A stretch of 64,000 nucleotides of DNA from Karalla daura (GCA_029224185.1 CM055198.1:6452210-6516209), one strand, 5' to 3'; positions 1 through 12,266 are shown, counted from the stretch's first letter. The notes: generated from the letters alone by a model not told the origin. Translations and numbers: made by a program.

Positions 1-1489
1 CGTTTCAGTTTCACGTGATGGCTGGACTTCAAGGAGAAATGCATTTATATAGATATAGATATAGAATAAATAAACAATAAATTAATAACACATTATTTAA
101 CTTTATTATTTTTCCAGGCTTAACTTAAAGAAGTCATACATTTTTCTCCCACAGGACAAACCAATTGTCTGCTCTCAGCAAAAATAGCCTCAATACCCTC
201 ACAAGTTAATGAATCCACCTCTTTTCACACCAAGCGTTCACTTTGAGGAAAACTCAAAGTGAGTACAGTCAACAATTTCCCAGGCATTTCTGTATCTTTG
301 TTTGTACATATATTGTATTTGACTTTTTTCTACTTTTTAGACCCCTCAAAGTAAAAGTTGACTGAACAAAGGCAGTGCAGACTTGCCAGTCCAGACAAAA
401 CAGATAAATAAAATAATACAAAACGGATAAAAATAGTTCCCGCTGAATGAAGTGGGAATCAAAGTTTCCTGCTAATTTAATTAATGGTTTGTATGGCATT
501 TCTATGTCCCATTTTGTTCTCTTCATAGTTAGCCAACATGCCACTCATAATTAATTCTCTTTGTTACAGGCATCGCAACTATTCTGGAGAGAAAAGACAA
601 AAGGGAGCATAAGAGAGCAAAGGCACTTGGTAGGCCAAAAATAATGAGTGAAAGTTACTGAGCTGGTTATTTGAACTCTTTTTTTTAAGTCTACATGAAA
701 CTGAACTTTCCTAAAATGTGGTTTAGTAGTGAGACTTCATAAGTTCATGGATCACGGCTCAGGTCAGCTCTGCAAATCTTGATGTATCATGGATAATGCA
801 AATGCATGTGATTTTTGTGCTTGTATGCTGTCTCTTTACTTTTGTTCCAATCAAACAGAATGTATTGTATGTACTTCATGTCAGACTGTCGATACTTCTA
901 TGGGCCTTTAATGACTTATTCTGACCAGTGAAGGCTCTCTATACTGTCTGATCTGTATCTGTAAAGCGGTTTAAATGGTCATGAAGAAGTGTTTTTACCT
1001 TGGAGGCCATCCTCCCCAATGAATATATCCCTGAACGTCCAAAGGCACGATTGAACAATCCGTGTTGCTTCATTTGCATGAAGTTTCATATCAATGGGCC
1101 TAATAGTTCTGGAGATATAAGCAGGAACGTAATTTTTCTCCTGAAGTGATGCCTCTTGTGTGGGGCTGTGGCGGCAGTGGTCAGGCCAAACCCAATATCC
1201 CCGACACTTTGCGTCCAGGGATATAATAACAGTTCAATTTGCTTTTCAAACTTCACAAGTTGCAGTACTACAGTTACAGTACTGACTGTACAATCATAGT
1301 GCTTTTCTTGACAAAGGAGTTACTGAAAAACAAAAACCTTTGACTTCCATTTGACCACTGTTTGGGTTTCTTTATGCCAGGAGCTGCCGTGCTTTTTTTT
1401 TGCTTTTTTTTTACTGTGATGACTGGTGTCTGACATCTCGATGGAAAAAAAGTCTTCACAGTGCTTTCCTTGTTCTCGAGCCCACTTAT
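1..1489. other. AT-rich stretch without a recognisable gene
   Basis: I see no exon-like block, RNA gene or long repeat here. Open frames are short and start at near-cognate codons or sit in A/T-rich sequence. The block around 1077-1120 is treated separately as a possible transposon remnant. Confidence 0.6.
1060..1220. repeat. Possible old transposon remnant
   Basis: The phrase at 1077-1120 (catgaagtttcatatcaatg, then a 'taatagttctggagatata' type ending) resembles a sentence found in many fish interspersed repeats of the form 'aagtttcat-caat--g-cca-tagtt-t-gagata'. No terminal repeats or coding remnant are visible, so neither the family nor the limits can be given. The call rests only on resemblance to remembered fish repeat text. 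Confidence 0.25.
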
Positions 1490-1760
1490 CGTATGCTTCA
1501 TGACACAGGCATTGAGCCATTCACACACATTCACACAATTGGCAAAGTCAACCGCTGCTCATACTGAGCTGTAACTATACACACTACCTACCTCACACTG
1601 ACAGCACAACATCAGGAGCAGTTTGGGGTTCAGTATCTTGCCAAACGATACCTTGACACGTAGACTTCAGGGCAGGCAATCAAACCCCGCTCAGATATAT
1701 CACTGTGAGCAGACTCACTGCCGCCACAGTGCAGCCTCATCAGTTAACTCATGCCTCGGC
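1490..1760 (+). repeat. Dispersed teleost-type repeat, degenerate copy
   Basis: The order of phrases is that of a common fish repeat: a 'ccattcacacacattcacac' start, then 'catcaggagcagtttggggt', then 'cagtatcttgccaa', then a block ending in 'caatcaaaccccgctc' and finally 'cactgccgcc'. In better-preserved copies these read as 'caggagcagttaggggttcagtgtcttgctcaaggacac', 'gatcgaaccactgacc' and 'gagccacagccgcc'. This copy is diverged and has small gaps. The family name was not determined and the ends are approximate. Confidence 0.6.
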
Positions 1761-2171
1761 TGTTCTGACAGGGCCAACAGGACACATAGGGAGACACTTC
1801 CCTCAGATTTACCTCTGATGCAGACATTTCACACAGCTACACTTGCACCCGCTGCATAACTTATGGAGCGGAGAAACCACAACAAATTCTTTAGAAGTCT
1901 CGAGAGTCACCGTACCTCCTTCAAAGTTAACAGAATCGAATTGAAACTTACCAAAAACCTTTCCAAGTTCAACTTTCTGCTGTCCAAACAAACACAATCA
2001 ATTCTGCTTTGGTCAAAATAAACCATAAATTTCTGAGATATAACACATTCTAAAGTAAAATATTACAGCTCAGAACAAATCGTTGGCGATTTATAACAGG
2101 GGTTATGGCCTTGGTATGGAAAGTAGCTGTTTTGTCAGTTTGTGCTTTTATCTTTAATTCAAATCTACAAT

Positions 2172-2250
2172 ATGTCACACACACACATATACATATATAA
2201 ACGTATATATATATAAATATATAATACCTTGACATATATATTTATATCTT
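2172..2250. repeat. CA/TA-rich low-complexity tract
   Basis: A short CA run is followed by alternating TA sequence with interruptions (tatatatatataaatatata type). It is an imperfect compound microsatellite that is easily unwound. Confidence 0.8.
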
Positions 2251-4344
2251 GATCAAACACAAACTCATAAAATAAATGCAGGAGGGGGAGAAAAAAGCGT
2301 GGTGCAAAAGGCTATAATTGTCCTCATGCGATGCTAAATATATGAGTGCTGTAAGTAGGCAACTCTCTGCTTTCACATTAAAGGATTCAAGGCTCATTAT
2401 ATTCATACCACTTTTCTGGGAATCTACTTGAAACAAGATGCAAGGCAAGGACATTACCAGTGTTGATGGCACAGGTAACAGAAGAACAGGAACAGCCAAG
2501 ACCAGAGCTGTTCTCAGACAGGAATATAGGTAACATACATAATGTTTCTTTCTACTTTACAACTTCAACATGGTTTTATCAACTTTTAATAGTCCTTGCT
2601 GCGATGGAGGAAAGTGGGGAAATGTTGAAAAAAAAGGCTCAATATATGGTTAAAGATTCATTTCCCACTGAAGCGGCTCTTACCAGAAATGTCAGTGTCA
2701 ATTTGGGAAAGGTCCCTCTAAAAATGACTCACATAAAATCACCATCTTTGCCACCTCAATAAAAGCGAGTGCTGGCCTGCTCGGAGCGTGACTTTCCATC
2801 TCCCAAAGCTCAACTGTTGCACCAAAAGGCCTGGCTGGGAAACTGCCCTGGGGGACTCCAGCCATCTCATTGGAATGAAGCTGTAATCACGCTAAGTTAT
2901 AGATCAGAAAGCCAATATCATCAGACTCTTCTTGGGGAAATGGACCATTACGTCTAGAGTGGCCCTTACTGTCATGATCCGTGGCAGCGTAATCGTATCT
3001 GGATGTGTATAATTAGTTTATGGCTGCTGTGATTGATGATGCCACAATCACAGCATTTCTGAGAGGAAGGCTGGAGTTTACAGTCAAAGAAGGGATGAAG
3101 AATGAGCCACATAATGAACAGCTCCAACCTATTTCTGAGGGAGCTGGGGGCTATTCAGAGTGGCCTGCTGCACTTGTGAACAAACTTCATTAGCCTAAGT
3201 GAAGCATTGCAAAGCACACCAAACAAAAGCAAGGGATGCAAATGAAGCCGTAAATAATCTATGGGACGATACGTGTTTCAGGCACTGAGCCTAAACCTCT
3301 AGAAGTGTATGAATTATAGAATTACTTTCAATGCTGCCTGGTCTGATTCAAAGTCCTATTGCAACAAACAGAAGTAATTTATTCATCATCGCTGTAGCAT
3401 TTCAGAGTTGTTACTGGCCCTGAGTGGCTTGCCTGGCGCGAAGCGTGATTCACATCTCTAATGGAAGTGAACCGAACATCAAAATAGAAACATCCTGTAC
3501 TCATGCACTATGCTGCCTATTCATTTGGTCGAAAATGTTTCAAAGTGTTACACATTAGGGGGATGGGAATTTGGTGGGGAGGCAACTTTAGTGAGAAGAT
3601 TTATAGTGTTTATACCAAATGGTAAAGTGATGTATGTTGTGCATTAAGGAGGCCAAACTGCAAAAAAGAGACATCATCCTACAAAATCCAGGCATAAAGA
3701 ATGGGACTGTGCAAACTACTTTGGCTCCAACAGGGTTTGTGTTGGAAAGAGGATAAACCGGAACAGTGTGTTTGAATCATATTGTCAATCTCAACACTTT
3801 TGCGCCCTGGAATAGAAGAGACAACGTCACTGTGACATTTACTGCTACTTTAAACAGGCTTGTTGCTGTGGCAACAACAGAGCAACAGCTTGTTTGTTAT
3901 TCACTGACAGATGAATGGTGCATAGATAAACATACATTTATCATATTGGACAAACAAAAAGTCACCTCATTTACATGCTCCACTGTATACATATGTAAAG
4001 TATAGATACAAGTGTAAAGGCTTGAAAGCTGTGGTCACATGAAGCATGTCACATAAATGGAAGATTGAATACTTACTAGTGGAATACACATACTTAAAGT
4101 CATAGTAACTAATAACTAATATCTATCACACCATTGTAAATGAAAAATAATCTTCCCTGAAAGGTATTTGGAACACATTTTTGTCCACAATGTTTGTTGA
4201 CAATAGATCTTAAAACTTCTGTCTCCAACAAAATGTTTTGGCCACAAAGCCACTCTTTTAAAATTCATTCATTATTGTTCTCATTTCTTTGCCCAGCTCC
4301 ATTAAAAAACAAAAACAAAATATGTCTCCCGGGTTCCATGAGAG

Positions 4345-4380
4345 TAAATAAAATAAATAAATAAATAAATAGAAATAAAA
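4345..4380 (+). repeat. (TAAA)n microsatellite
   Basis: Six to seven uninterrupted TAAA units from 4345 to 4370 are followed by degenerate A-rich units. Confidence 0.85.
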
Positions 4381-5219
4381 GAAACATAATTAGCTCATTG
4401 GGGGGAGTGGTGTGCATGCAGTCAGGGGATAATTCTGATTTCAAATGGGTTTATCGTCCATGAAATTGCGTAAAATGGGAATTTGTCGATGGATTATGCT
4501 CTGATTGTATTTCCCTGAGCAGGAGCAGAGACAGGCAGAATTGGAGTCGGAGTGATAGCATGGTGGAGGCTGGGAGAGGGTGGCTTGGACGGGTGGGGGT
4601 GGCATAGATGTGTACATTGGAACACCATTTCTGTCTGCCATGCTATCATGTCCCTATTACACTTCTAATCACATAGGGAGGTTGAGATGAAGGCATTCAT
4701 CACTGGCAGTGGACACATCGGATCAGTGATCTGAATACTGAAGCAACAATCAATGCCCCTGTTCGCCAATAAATACTAAAGCTAAGTCGAGTGACCACCG
4801 CGACACATAAATCCCACCATTCACACATTGAGGGAGTCGGCTTTATCTGTACCTCCACAAATCTTAAACTGTCCCTTCATCGCACTTCCTGCCTATGAAG
4901 CTGAGCAGCTTCGCAGCCACTCCTCAGCCACCCTCTCAAATCCTCCCTCCCTGCAGCCATATGGCTAGACCACAGCCAGTTCAGTGACCCGGCCTCGTTT
5001 ATTTATGGTTCGCCCCTGAGATCTGACTCGGCTCCCGTCTGATCCCGACTGTTTGCCACCTCCCCTCCTCTTACTCGGCCTTCACTGGGCTATTTCCTCT
5101 GCTCTTTAAAAGTTCACCCTATCTGAAAGACAGCATCAAGCCGTGGCTTAGCCACAGTCCTCACCAACGCTCTCTGCATTTCAAAGTGATTGTTTGGCCA
5201 ATGCAGACAGAGTGAGGAA

Positions 5220-5220
<1 letters not shown>

Positions 5221-5278
<58 letters not shown>
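5221..5278 (+). repeat. (AC)29 microsatellite
   Basis: Fifty-eight uninterrupted nucleotides of AC. The array sits in a slightly GC-richer block and is followed by a purine-rich stretch (aaagcggaggagagagagag). The apparent His-Thr or Cys-Val frames across it come from the repeat. Confidence 0.98.
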
Positions 5279-5280
<2 letters not shown>

Positions 5281-5435
5281 AAAGCGAAGGAAAGCGGAGG
5301 AGAGAGAGAGGCATCCTTGAATAATTCTTCCACAAAGCTGATATATGCTTCTACACAAACTGGTGCAGCACACTAGTTCACAAAGTGCACATTGAAATGT
5401 AAAGAAAAGCCATCTACACATGGACATGCAAACAC

Positions 5436-5462
5436 AAGACACACACACACCCACACACACAG
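5436..5462 (+). repeat. Interrupted (AC)n tract
   Basis: Two short AC runs are separated by a CC interruption. Its position about 160 bp after the (AC)29 array suggests a second slippage-prone site. Confidence 0.85.
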
Positions 5463-5747
5463 TCCTCTCTGTTGGATTAATCTAACCTGTATTGTACTAA
5501 CTTTTTTCCAGCAAACAGCCGCAGAGCTGTACAGAGATGCCACTGTCCTTGGAACAGTTCCGTAACCCTGTAGCCTCCCTTCCACCTCATGCAGAAACAC
5601 ACATACACACAGTCATAAAGCAGTACAACTCACAAGGAGACATTGGGGAGGAAGAACTATTGCTCAGAGCACCTGGTGTTCTCATAATGTCAGAGATACA
5701 GACTGGCAACCTGCTTTTCACACAGCCAGGGAGCACAGCTTGCAAGA

Positions 5748-5787
5748 ATGTGTGTGTGTGTGTGCGTGCATGCGTGTGTATATGTGT
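5748..5787 (+). repeat. Interrupted (GT)n tract
   Basis: A GT run broken by GC and AT steps (gtgcgtgcatgcgtgtgtatatgtgt type). It is the opposite polarity to the AC arrays upstream, so the set forms a loose inverted arrangement. Confidence 0.85.
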
Positions 5788-6165
5788 AAGAGCCTTTGAT
5801 CTTTCCGTGCGTATGTATAATTGCATGGATGCGATTAAACGATTACAGGTTCCCTATCTGTGAGAAAGCATCATTTCAAAAGAGCATGAAGACGCCAGTG
5901 CCAACGGCTGTGTCACCGTGTTGGCAGGCGCCACCTTTTTTTAGAATTGTGGATTGATTTGTGTGACTTTCTCAATGCAAATGTGAATGTGATCTGCAAA
6001 CGATTTCATTTACCCCAATCTTTTAGTTTCTTCTTGATTATTTGTTAAGATGACTTTTAGATGCCACCATTCAACCGTGAAAGACATAATATTCTAATTC
6101 TTCCTCATAAAATCAATTTTAAAATAAAAAAAAGTCATTAACAGCAGCCCTTTCTACATTACTGT

Positions 6166-6202
6166 ATCACATATATATCATATATCATATGTATCACATA
6201 TG
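6166..6202. repeat. Imperfect ATATCA-type short repeat
   Basis: Repeated 'atcacatatat', 'atcatatatcat' and 'gtatcacatatg' words in AT-rich sequence. It is low-complexity with no wider structure seen. Confidence 0.6.
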
Positions 6203-6307
6203 AATAGTAGAGATATAAACAAAGTGAGAACACTTATCATTTAGGGAGTTTTTTTTTAGTTAGGATACTGACTGGATAAAAAATTCAATTTTATTATTAA
6301 TATTTGG

Positions 6308-6465
6308 AAGGCTGGAGAGTGAATGGGTGTGTCCTGTGATGGACTGGAGACCTGTCCAGGGTGTATTCCCAGCCTGCACCGTATGTGCACTGGAGACTGC
6401 CCACAGCAGACCTCCACAACACCACTGGGTGTAAGGCTGGTCAGATACGGATGGGTGGAGTTTGG
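6308..6465 (+). repeat. 3' part of a dispersed teleost-type repeat
   Basis: The diagnostic phrase 'gatggactggagacctgtcc' followed by 'agggtgtattcccagcctgc' marks the tail of a repeat family very common in fish ('gatggactggcgacctgtccagggtgtaccctgcc'). Downstream it has 'tgcactggagactgcc', a pyrimidine-rich block, 'accactgggtgtaaggctgg' and ends near 'ggatgggtgg', matching the usual 'aagcgg---atggatgg' ending. The 5' part, with the 'gtttgcatgttctcc' and 'cccacagtccaaaaacatgc' words, is absent. Confidence 0.75.
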
Positions 6466-6829
6466 AAGTGTTTACGACGTGTAAATAAAAAAAAGCACAA
6501 AAACCAAAGTTTTTGTGATTTACCACATGGAATTTCAAAAGAGGGCAGAAAGCAGCAATAATCTAATTTTGCACATATATGTCTAATCCATAAATTATTA
6601 TAACTATATAGTTGTTCAATGTCTAAGGATTTCACTATGATAGTGTGAGGCAAAAAGTTAAGTGCCTTCATCAGAAGAGGCCTAGCTACTTGTAAGCTTG
6701 AGTGAAGAGGTTACTCTCCACATTTCTTTTTAAAATACTTTGTAACTAGTTTCCGTGATAGTTGTAAGTGGATGGATCCGTAGCTCCGGGGCATAATTGA
6801 CAACGGCTGCATGCCTGATTTTGATTTGG

Positions 6830-6863
6830 CTGCTGCTGGGAACCTCCAGTAAACCAGCAGCAG
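6830..6863. other. 10-bp perfect inverted repeat
   Basis: The arms ctgctgctgg (6830-6839) and ccagcagcag (6854-6863) are exact reverse complements separated by 14 nt. They lie in a non-repetitive block of about 150 bp. With CTG/CAG character it could form a small hairpin. Confidence 0.7.
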
Positions 6864-7156
6864 ACGATCACATTGTGTTCTTGGAGGCAAACAGTGATCA
6901 AGGGCGTTAGGAGTGATGAGATGTGATGAGCCAACAGCGTGACATCGTTCAGTGCTGGTAGGTACCGCTACTTGGGAAATGTTTTTCATGCCTTCCTGTT
7001 TTATTGGCAACACTCTGTGCTCAGTAATGAGAAACAGTGGAGGGAAATTATGGCCTCTGTGATAAACCATAGGCCAGCCCCACATTGTGAGTAATTGCTG
7101 TGCATGACCTATGCCAACCTGTAAGACAAACCTCATGAAGACATCTGGTAGTTTGA

Positions 7157-7194
7157 TTTTGTTTGTTTGTCTGTTTGTTTGTCTGTTTGTTTGT
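7157..7194 (+). repeat. (TTTG)n with TCTG every third unit
   Basis: The 4-bp unit is organised as a 12-bp higher-order unit, gtttgtttgtct, repeated about three times. This indicates amplification of the 12-mer after a single T-to-C change. Confidence 0.85.
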
Positions 7195-7394
7195 AGGTGC
7201 AGGGACATCACTGAACTGAATGGTTGCATGCTCAACCAGAGAGAAGCCTCTGAAGCAAGCATGCATTGTCAAGGACTCAGATTCTACCTGGCGCTTTAAT
7301 GTTATGATGCCTTTGATTTATCACTTACCATCAATTTGAAAATGAAGTCATGCCATGTTTGAAACTGTTAAAGCCGATTAGATTAGCCATCAGC

Positions 7395-7735
7395 CTTATG
7401 GGCCTCCGAAGGAAATGAAAGGCAGGGGAGAGATAGAATCACAGGTGAAGGAAGGGAGTAGTTGAGGAAAATAGAAAGCCATATAAATGTTAAAAAAATG
7501 GATGGGTAATGATACTGGGGGTTGGAGGAGACAGAGGGATGAGAGGAGTAAGAAGAGAGATACAAAGGAAAATGGATCTGAAAAAGTGAAAGACAGAGAG
7601 AGCATGTTGGCAAAATCACAGACAGGGGAAAGATGAAGTGAGATACAGTAAATATGGAAAGGGGTATGGCAAAAAGAGAGGGAGAACAAGGGGAAAGAAG
7701 ACAGAGATTGGTAGATAGAGGGAGAAGACAGGCGT
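7395..7735 (+). repeat. Purine-rich (GA/GGA) low-complexity tract
   Basis: About 340 bp made mostly of A and G with many gaga, ggag and aagg words and few pyrimidines. The minus-strand frames across it (Ser/Leu/Phe-rich) result from this bias. Such tracts can adopt triplex-type structures. Confidence 0.75.
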
Positions 7736-8127
7736 GATGCGGTCTGGCACTAGCTAACCCTCTGGATCCATTCCCACCCCCATCACTCAGGAAAGCAGAG
7801 TACTACTCTTTGATCCTGAAGACTTTGAACATCCTGTCAGCCTTGTACTTTTACACCAATGAAGAAGAGGCAGTGGGAGAAAAAAAGAAAAAAAAACTCT
7901 CTAGGAGATGAGCTGCTTGTAAGCCAGTCTACGAACACTCCCTTTTACCTTCATTCTTCTCATGTTTAGATTTTCTGCATGTGATGTAAGGAAAAGGAAA
8001 TTTGAGGAGAGAGCTGCTCCTTCAGACTGAAAAGAAGAGCATGTGAGTCATTTGGTAGAAAGGATGGACAGGAGATACAATTGGAGGGAAGAAACCCATC
8101 CCCTCTCCATCCCTGGTGGACTCTCAG

Positions 8128-8166
8128 TCTCTCTCTCTCTCTGTCTGCCTTTTATCTTTCTCTCTC
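8128..8166 (+). repeat. CT-rich tract
   Basis: Imperfect CT repeat (cagtctctctctctctctg and flanks). A 158-codon frame starting with GTG at 8116 runs through it. The Ser/Leu-rich beginning is repeat-derived and the remainder shows no domain I recognise. Confidence 0.8.
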
Positions 8167-10456
8167 AGTTTTATCACTCTTCTTAGCAACAGTGGAAATG
8201 CGGCTTTACAGGAAAGCAACACCAAGGTGCTCATAATTACACAACTGTTCGCTGCTACCCTGGGCCCCATCGCAGTCGGGCAGACGCTCCCCCGCATGCA
8301 GTGTAACGAAACACAGACAAACGCATCAACTCTGATGCTGGAAGACAGACTGGGTATTTATGAGGCTGAATGCACGGAGGCCCTCTCACTCATCATTAGG
8401 ATGTCTTGGTCGTGGGGAGTCCTGCTCTGGTCTGCTGGGCTCCCGGGCTGGTGGCAGAGGGGAATACAAAGTATTCAGGCCTTATTAGGCAGACGATACA
8501 AAGCTGCTGATGCTAAGGTATTGTTTGAAGAAGGGCTGCAGAGGAGTCGTGTAGGCAGCGACTGCAGTAAACTTCACCGTAATAAGGCCTAATTGGGAAA
8601 TGCTTGGCCTAAGCTGTTTTTGTCAAATGCACGCAGATGGCGGAATGATTACTAATGGCAGACATCAAAGGAAGATAAAACTGTAAGCACATTACTATGG
8701 TGGGTTATAAACCAGCTCTGAGTCACCTTATTTAGTGCTTGGGAATAAAAAGACAAACCTTTAAATGAGAGCTGTTTCTTTGGAATCACTGCATTTTTAT
8801 TTTTAAAGACAAATTTGAGAACGTGACTTTTCTTTCACAAAACCATGGATCTTACCCCAATAGATGATCAATAATGATTCTTAAAAAATAATTCTTTCCA
8901 AGCTTCCTCAGCTCAAAGTATCTCAACAGAAAAATTTCATTCAGCTGAACTACAAATTTAGATTACATTCATGTGAGTAACTCTACAACTTCTGATTACT
9001 TCCGAGTCCTTACTTACTGGCAAGAGTTAACAATCTCACCGTGACAACACTGAAATGTTGATGTCTTTTATGTCTAGGCTCCGTCAGCAATGTTGCCAAA
9101 TTAAAATAATTGTTCACTTTCCACTGATAAAATGATTAGTGTGTGAATACATTTGATGACATATGTACATGCTTGCTAGCATCTATTGTCCTACTTTTAC
9201 AGTACCCAATAATATACAGTGTCTGGCTCCTCCCTGGCTGTAATCTTCACATACATTACACAGCTATTCCTCTTCTGTGGCACAATCCACATGTGCCATC
9301 TAAATATGTAATATTCAGTGCTAAACAAGACATTTAGGATTGTTAATTGACCCCAGCCAACAGGAAGGCTTTGGCTATGAATGTTTATCAGCCTGACAGG
9401 AAAGGTATTTCGAGGCTCATTTTATGCAATAAAAGCAGTTTCCACAAGGTCAATCCCTCTGCATATCTCTGATTTGAGTTCAGGACAGAGCAAAAGAAAA
9501 AAACTTGTCACCAACACATCACACTTTCACATCACCTTTGACGCCCTATGCAATTATTGAGCCTACAGAACTGAGCCGCTTTCTTGTGCTCCTCTTTGTC
9601 AAAAGTGGGAATTTTCACATTCACACTGACAGTCCACCAGGCAAAAGTGTTTGATGTGTTGCAGCATGAGAAAGACTTTGCACGCAATCAACAGCAAACG
9701 CTGGGTTTGATTATTTGTGGATTTTTTTTCCTCCACCCAAATCAGATTAGTCTATCAAAAAAAGGTTTAATGGATGAATACACTACTCATGATTATGTCA
9801 ATACGCTTAATAGGAGACCTGATTTGAAAGCAGAAAAGGAAAAAAAAAATTTAACCTTTTGAGTCCAAATTTGTTGAAAAGCGCTTTACTACCTCAGATC
9901 CTTGTTTGAATATATGCCAGAAAAGCCGACAAAGGGAAGGAATCAACAACCCTTATGTCTCATCTGGTACTGATGAGCCAACTGTTACACCTGCATGGTT
10001 AACCCATGAACCTCCATCTCTGAGCATGGGTCATAGATCATACTGGCGAAAACCTGTTGAAACCTCTAGTCAACATCTGAGGTGGTGGAACTAAGAGGTG
10101 CAGTGTTGCATCTTAATTCACCCACCTGTTTCTGACTCTCTGGTAAAACCACATTTTCAACTATGTGTGCAGCGGTTTGAGTTGTTTGGAGCTGCGCTAC
10201 AAATTGTCTAATCCATCATAAAATTTCAAAAATCATTGTTATGCTCTTCAATAAATCATTACAGTCCAAACTTTTTATCTCCCTTTTTTCGGATTACTAT
10301 AAAACAAGACATTAAAACGAATCAACAACTTCTAAAATGACTTTTTTGAAGAGATTCAAAGCTGACTTCAGAAAAAAAAAATCACAGCACTGCAACTCAC
10401 TGAGGTGTACGGCAGCATCCTTTTGAAAATGGATTAAGATAAAACATTGGTTTAAA
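8167..10456. other. Unique sequence, no gene recognised
   Basis: I see no exon, RNA gene or repeat that can be supported. The block at about 9340-9480 is a non-repetitive stretch with words such as ttttatgcaataaaa and tgtttatcagcctgacagg. It could be a conserved non-coding element, but this cannot be judged from one sequence. Confidence 0.5.
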
Positions 10457-10985
10457 GAGCTGCTTGATCTCTGTGCAGTCTTTGATAGTGTTTACCATAA
10501 AATTCCTCTTGACTAGAAAGTGGGTGAGATTACATGGTACAGTCTTGGGTTGGTTCCGATCATATTTCCTGAAGGCAGAGGTTGCCATATTAGATCATGA
10601 ATCTGAGTGGATGTCTGTGATCAGCGGAGTAGCCCGGGGTTTGCTTAATCCCCCTCTGCACCAAATTAGACATGGCTAAAACGTTGCTAATCACAGCTAT
10701 GTGGATGACACTCTGATTCACTTTGCTCTTTCACCAAGTGATTGTGATCACTTGGAGCCAGTCTTTAGCAGAAAAGATGTAAATAGCTGAATGCTATTAA
10801 ACTCCCTCAATTGCACACGACAAGCCAAGAAATCATAGTACACAAAAAAAAGAGGAACAGTGGAAATGATGCCAGAGTTGAAGCAAGAGCCAAGCAGGCT
10901 GAGCATATTACTCATCAAATCTTTACGCTGGCTTCTGGCTTTAGAAAAGTAACCTCGAATGCTGCTCATTTATGAACCTCTCCAC
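10457..10985 (+). pseudogene. LINE reverse-transcriptase remnant (L2/Rex/CR1-like)
   Basis: Translated parts follow the order of a non-LTR retrotransposon reverse transcriptase. At 10460 LLDLCAVFDSVYHK matches motif A (LLDLSAAFDTVDH); it is followed by HGTVLGWFRSYF, the usual 'GTaL-WF-SYL' helix. Then SGVARGLLNPPLHQI replaces motif B (GVPQGS-LGP-LF), and SYVDDTLIHFALSPSD (10695 on) carries motif C (YADDT). Further on NSLNCTRQAKK resembles 'NFLQLN-xKTE', and KSLRWL (10917 on) with MLLIYEPLHN resembles 'LHWLPV---I-FKILLL-YK-LNG'. The frame shifts between motif A and the next helix. Stops lie at 10678 (TAA), at the former Trp after VNS, after QAKKS, and after ALEK. It is dead and lacks endonuclease and 3' end. 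Clade is uncertain. Confidence 0.85.
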
Positions 10986-11278
10986 AATCAGAGTTAGGCT
11001 GAGTCAGAGCCAAACAGGCTGAATCACACACTAACATAACAACATAACTTTGTATTAGTATTCTGACTGTTTGAGGCACAGAAATAAAACAAAGAAAAAA
11101 GACTCAAAGACCAAATCTCATGTGACAAAGACAAAATGTCAATGTTTTGCCTTTTATTTGATGATATTGTACGCTCAACGTGACAACTGACAATCAAAGC
11201 ATCACTTGAAAACTCCAAGCTCTGAATGTAAAAATGCCTGGGAATGATGAAAGTGTTTAAACTTTTCCAGCAATCTAC

Positions 11279-11322
11279 CAGAATCAGAAATGCTTTATTG
11301 ATCCCAAGGGGCAAATCGGGTA
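11279..11322 (-). repeat. LINE 3' end, 'tttattgatccc' type
   Basis: The plus-strand words gaatcagaaatgctttattg and atcccaaggggcaaat correspond, on the minus strand, to the common fish LINE ending 'ccccttgggatcaataaag---ttctgattc'. The orientation is opposite to the reverse-transcriptase remnant 300 bp upstream, so this is a separate, 5'-truncated insertion. Only the terminal tens of bases are recognisable. Confidence 0.65.
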
Positions 11323-12266
11323 AAGCTTTCAACATCTGAAAGCTGCTGAGAAACTTCACTCTGACAAAAGTGCTGGACCGGCTATCTGACAGACATCATC
11401 ATACACAGAGCCAATAGGGTAGCATGGCTAAAATGTCCTCTTTAAATGGCAAGTCAATAGACATAATGACAAACAGCCTCTCAGCGTTACACTGACTTCC
11501 TGTGATGCTACTTCTCAGTACTCATTCTACTGTCAGTGACAAAGCAGGAATAAGGTAATGATTATACCTGGACACGTAAAAATCACTGTACTCCATTTAC
11601 TGTTATAATTGCAGTGTTAGATAATCCTCACATTATTAACATCATGTGTGTCCCTTCTTTCTGTGTGTGCATGGATGTGTTTGTAATGGATGGGAGTTTC
11701 CACAGCGCGGTGTGCAGGTTAACAGGAAGCTAACATCTAGCACTGCATTATAGGGATACGTGACACTCAACTTGGATGAGTAATCATACGAGGCAAAATT
11801 AGAGCACATTAAAACACTTAGTCTCTATTTTTATAAATTTTTACGGGATAAGTAGATAGTTGTTCTTATTGAATCTCACGCTGCAGCTCGTTCTAAAGAG
11901 GTTCATTACACACCCACTCAGAAAGCTTGTAGGTCTAATTGTATTAGCAAGGCACACATGTGTATGTAGAGACTGTCAAATCAATGGCACTGAATGGAAC
12001 CGTGCCGCACTGGCACCATTGTTTTCTGTGTATTTGCCTGTGTGCACCTAGAGACGCAGATACTGTATGCACAAACCACTAAGACAAACATGTCAGGCCC
12101 GGGAAGGTCTTTTGGGAAATCCTCGTTTTGTGCATGACAATGAAGTCACTGTTTCACGGCCGAGAGGTTGGACACGGATACATTACAATAAACCTCCACA
12201 GATACGGAGACAATCATTTCCCTCTAAGCACTGCTGACACTGCGGGAAATATATCTGACAAAGTCA

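Larger units (their letters stand above)
1765..5219. other. Unique sequence, no gene recognised
   Basis: This is AT-rich sequence. Apart from the TA-rich tract near 2.2 kb and an AAAT tract near 4.35 kb I see no organised feature. The frame at 2460-2762 opens for 100 codons but has no recognisable domain and no splice-like boundaries, so it is regarded as chance. Confidence 0.55.

Noticed and set aside
7396..7689. Ser/Leu/Phe-rich minus-strand frames resembling membrane segments
   Set aside because: They are the complement of a purine-rich tract and reflect base composition only.
8116..8592. 158-codon plus-strand frame
   Set aside because: It starts with GTG in a CT repeat and shows no domain or signal that I can support.
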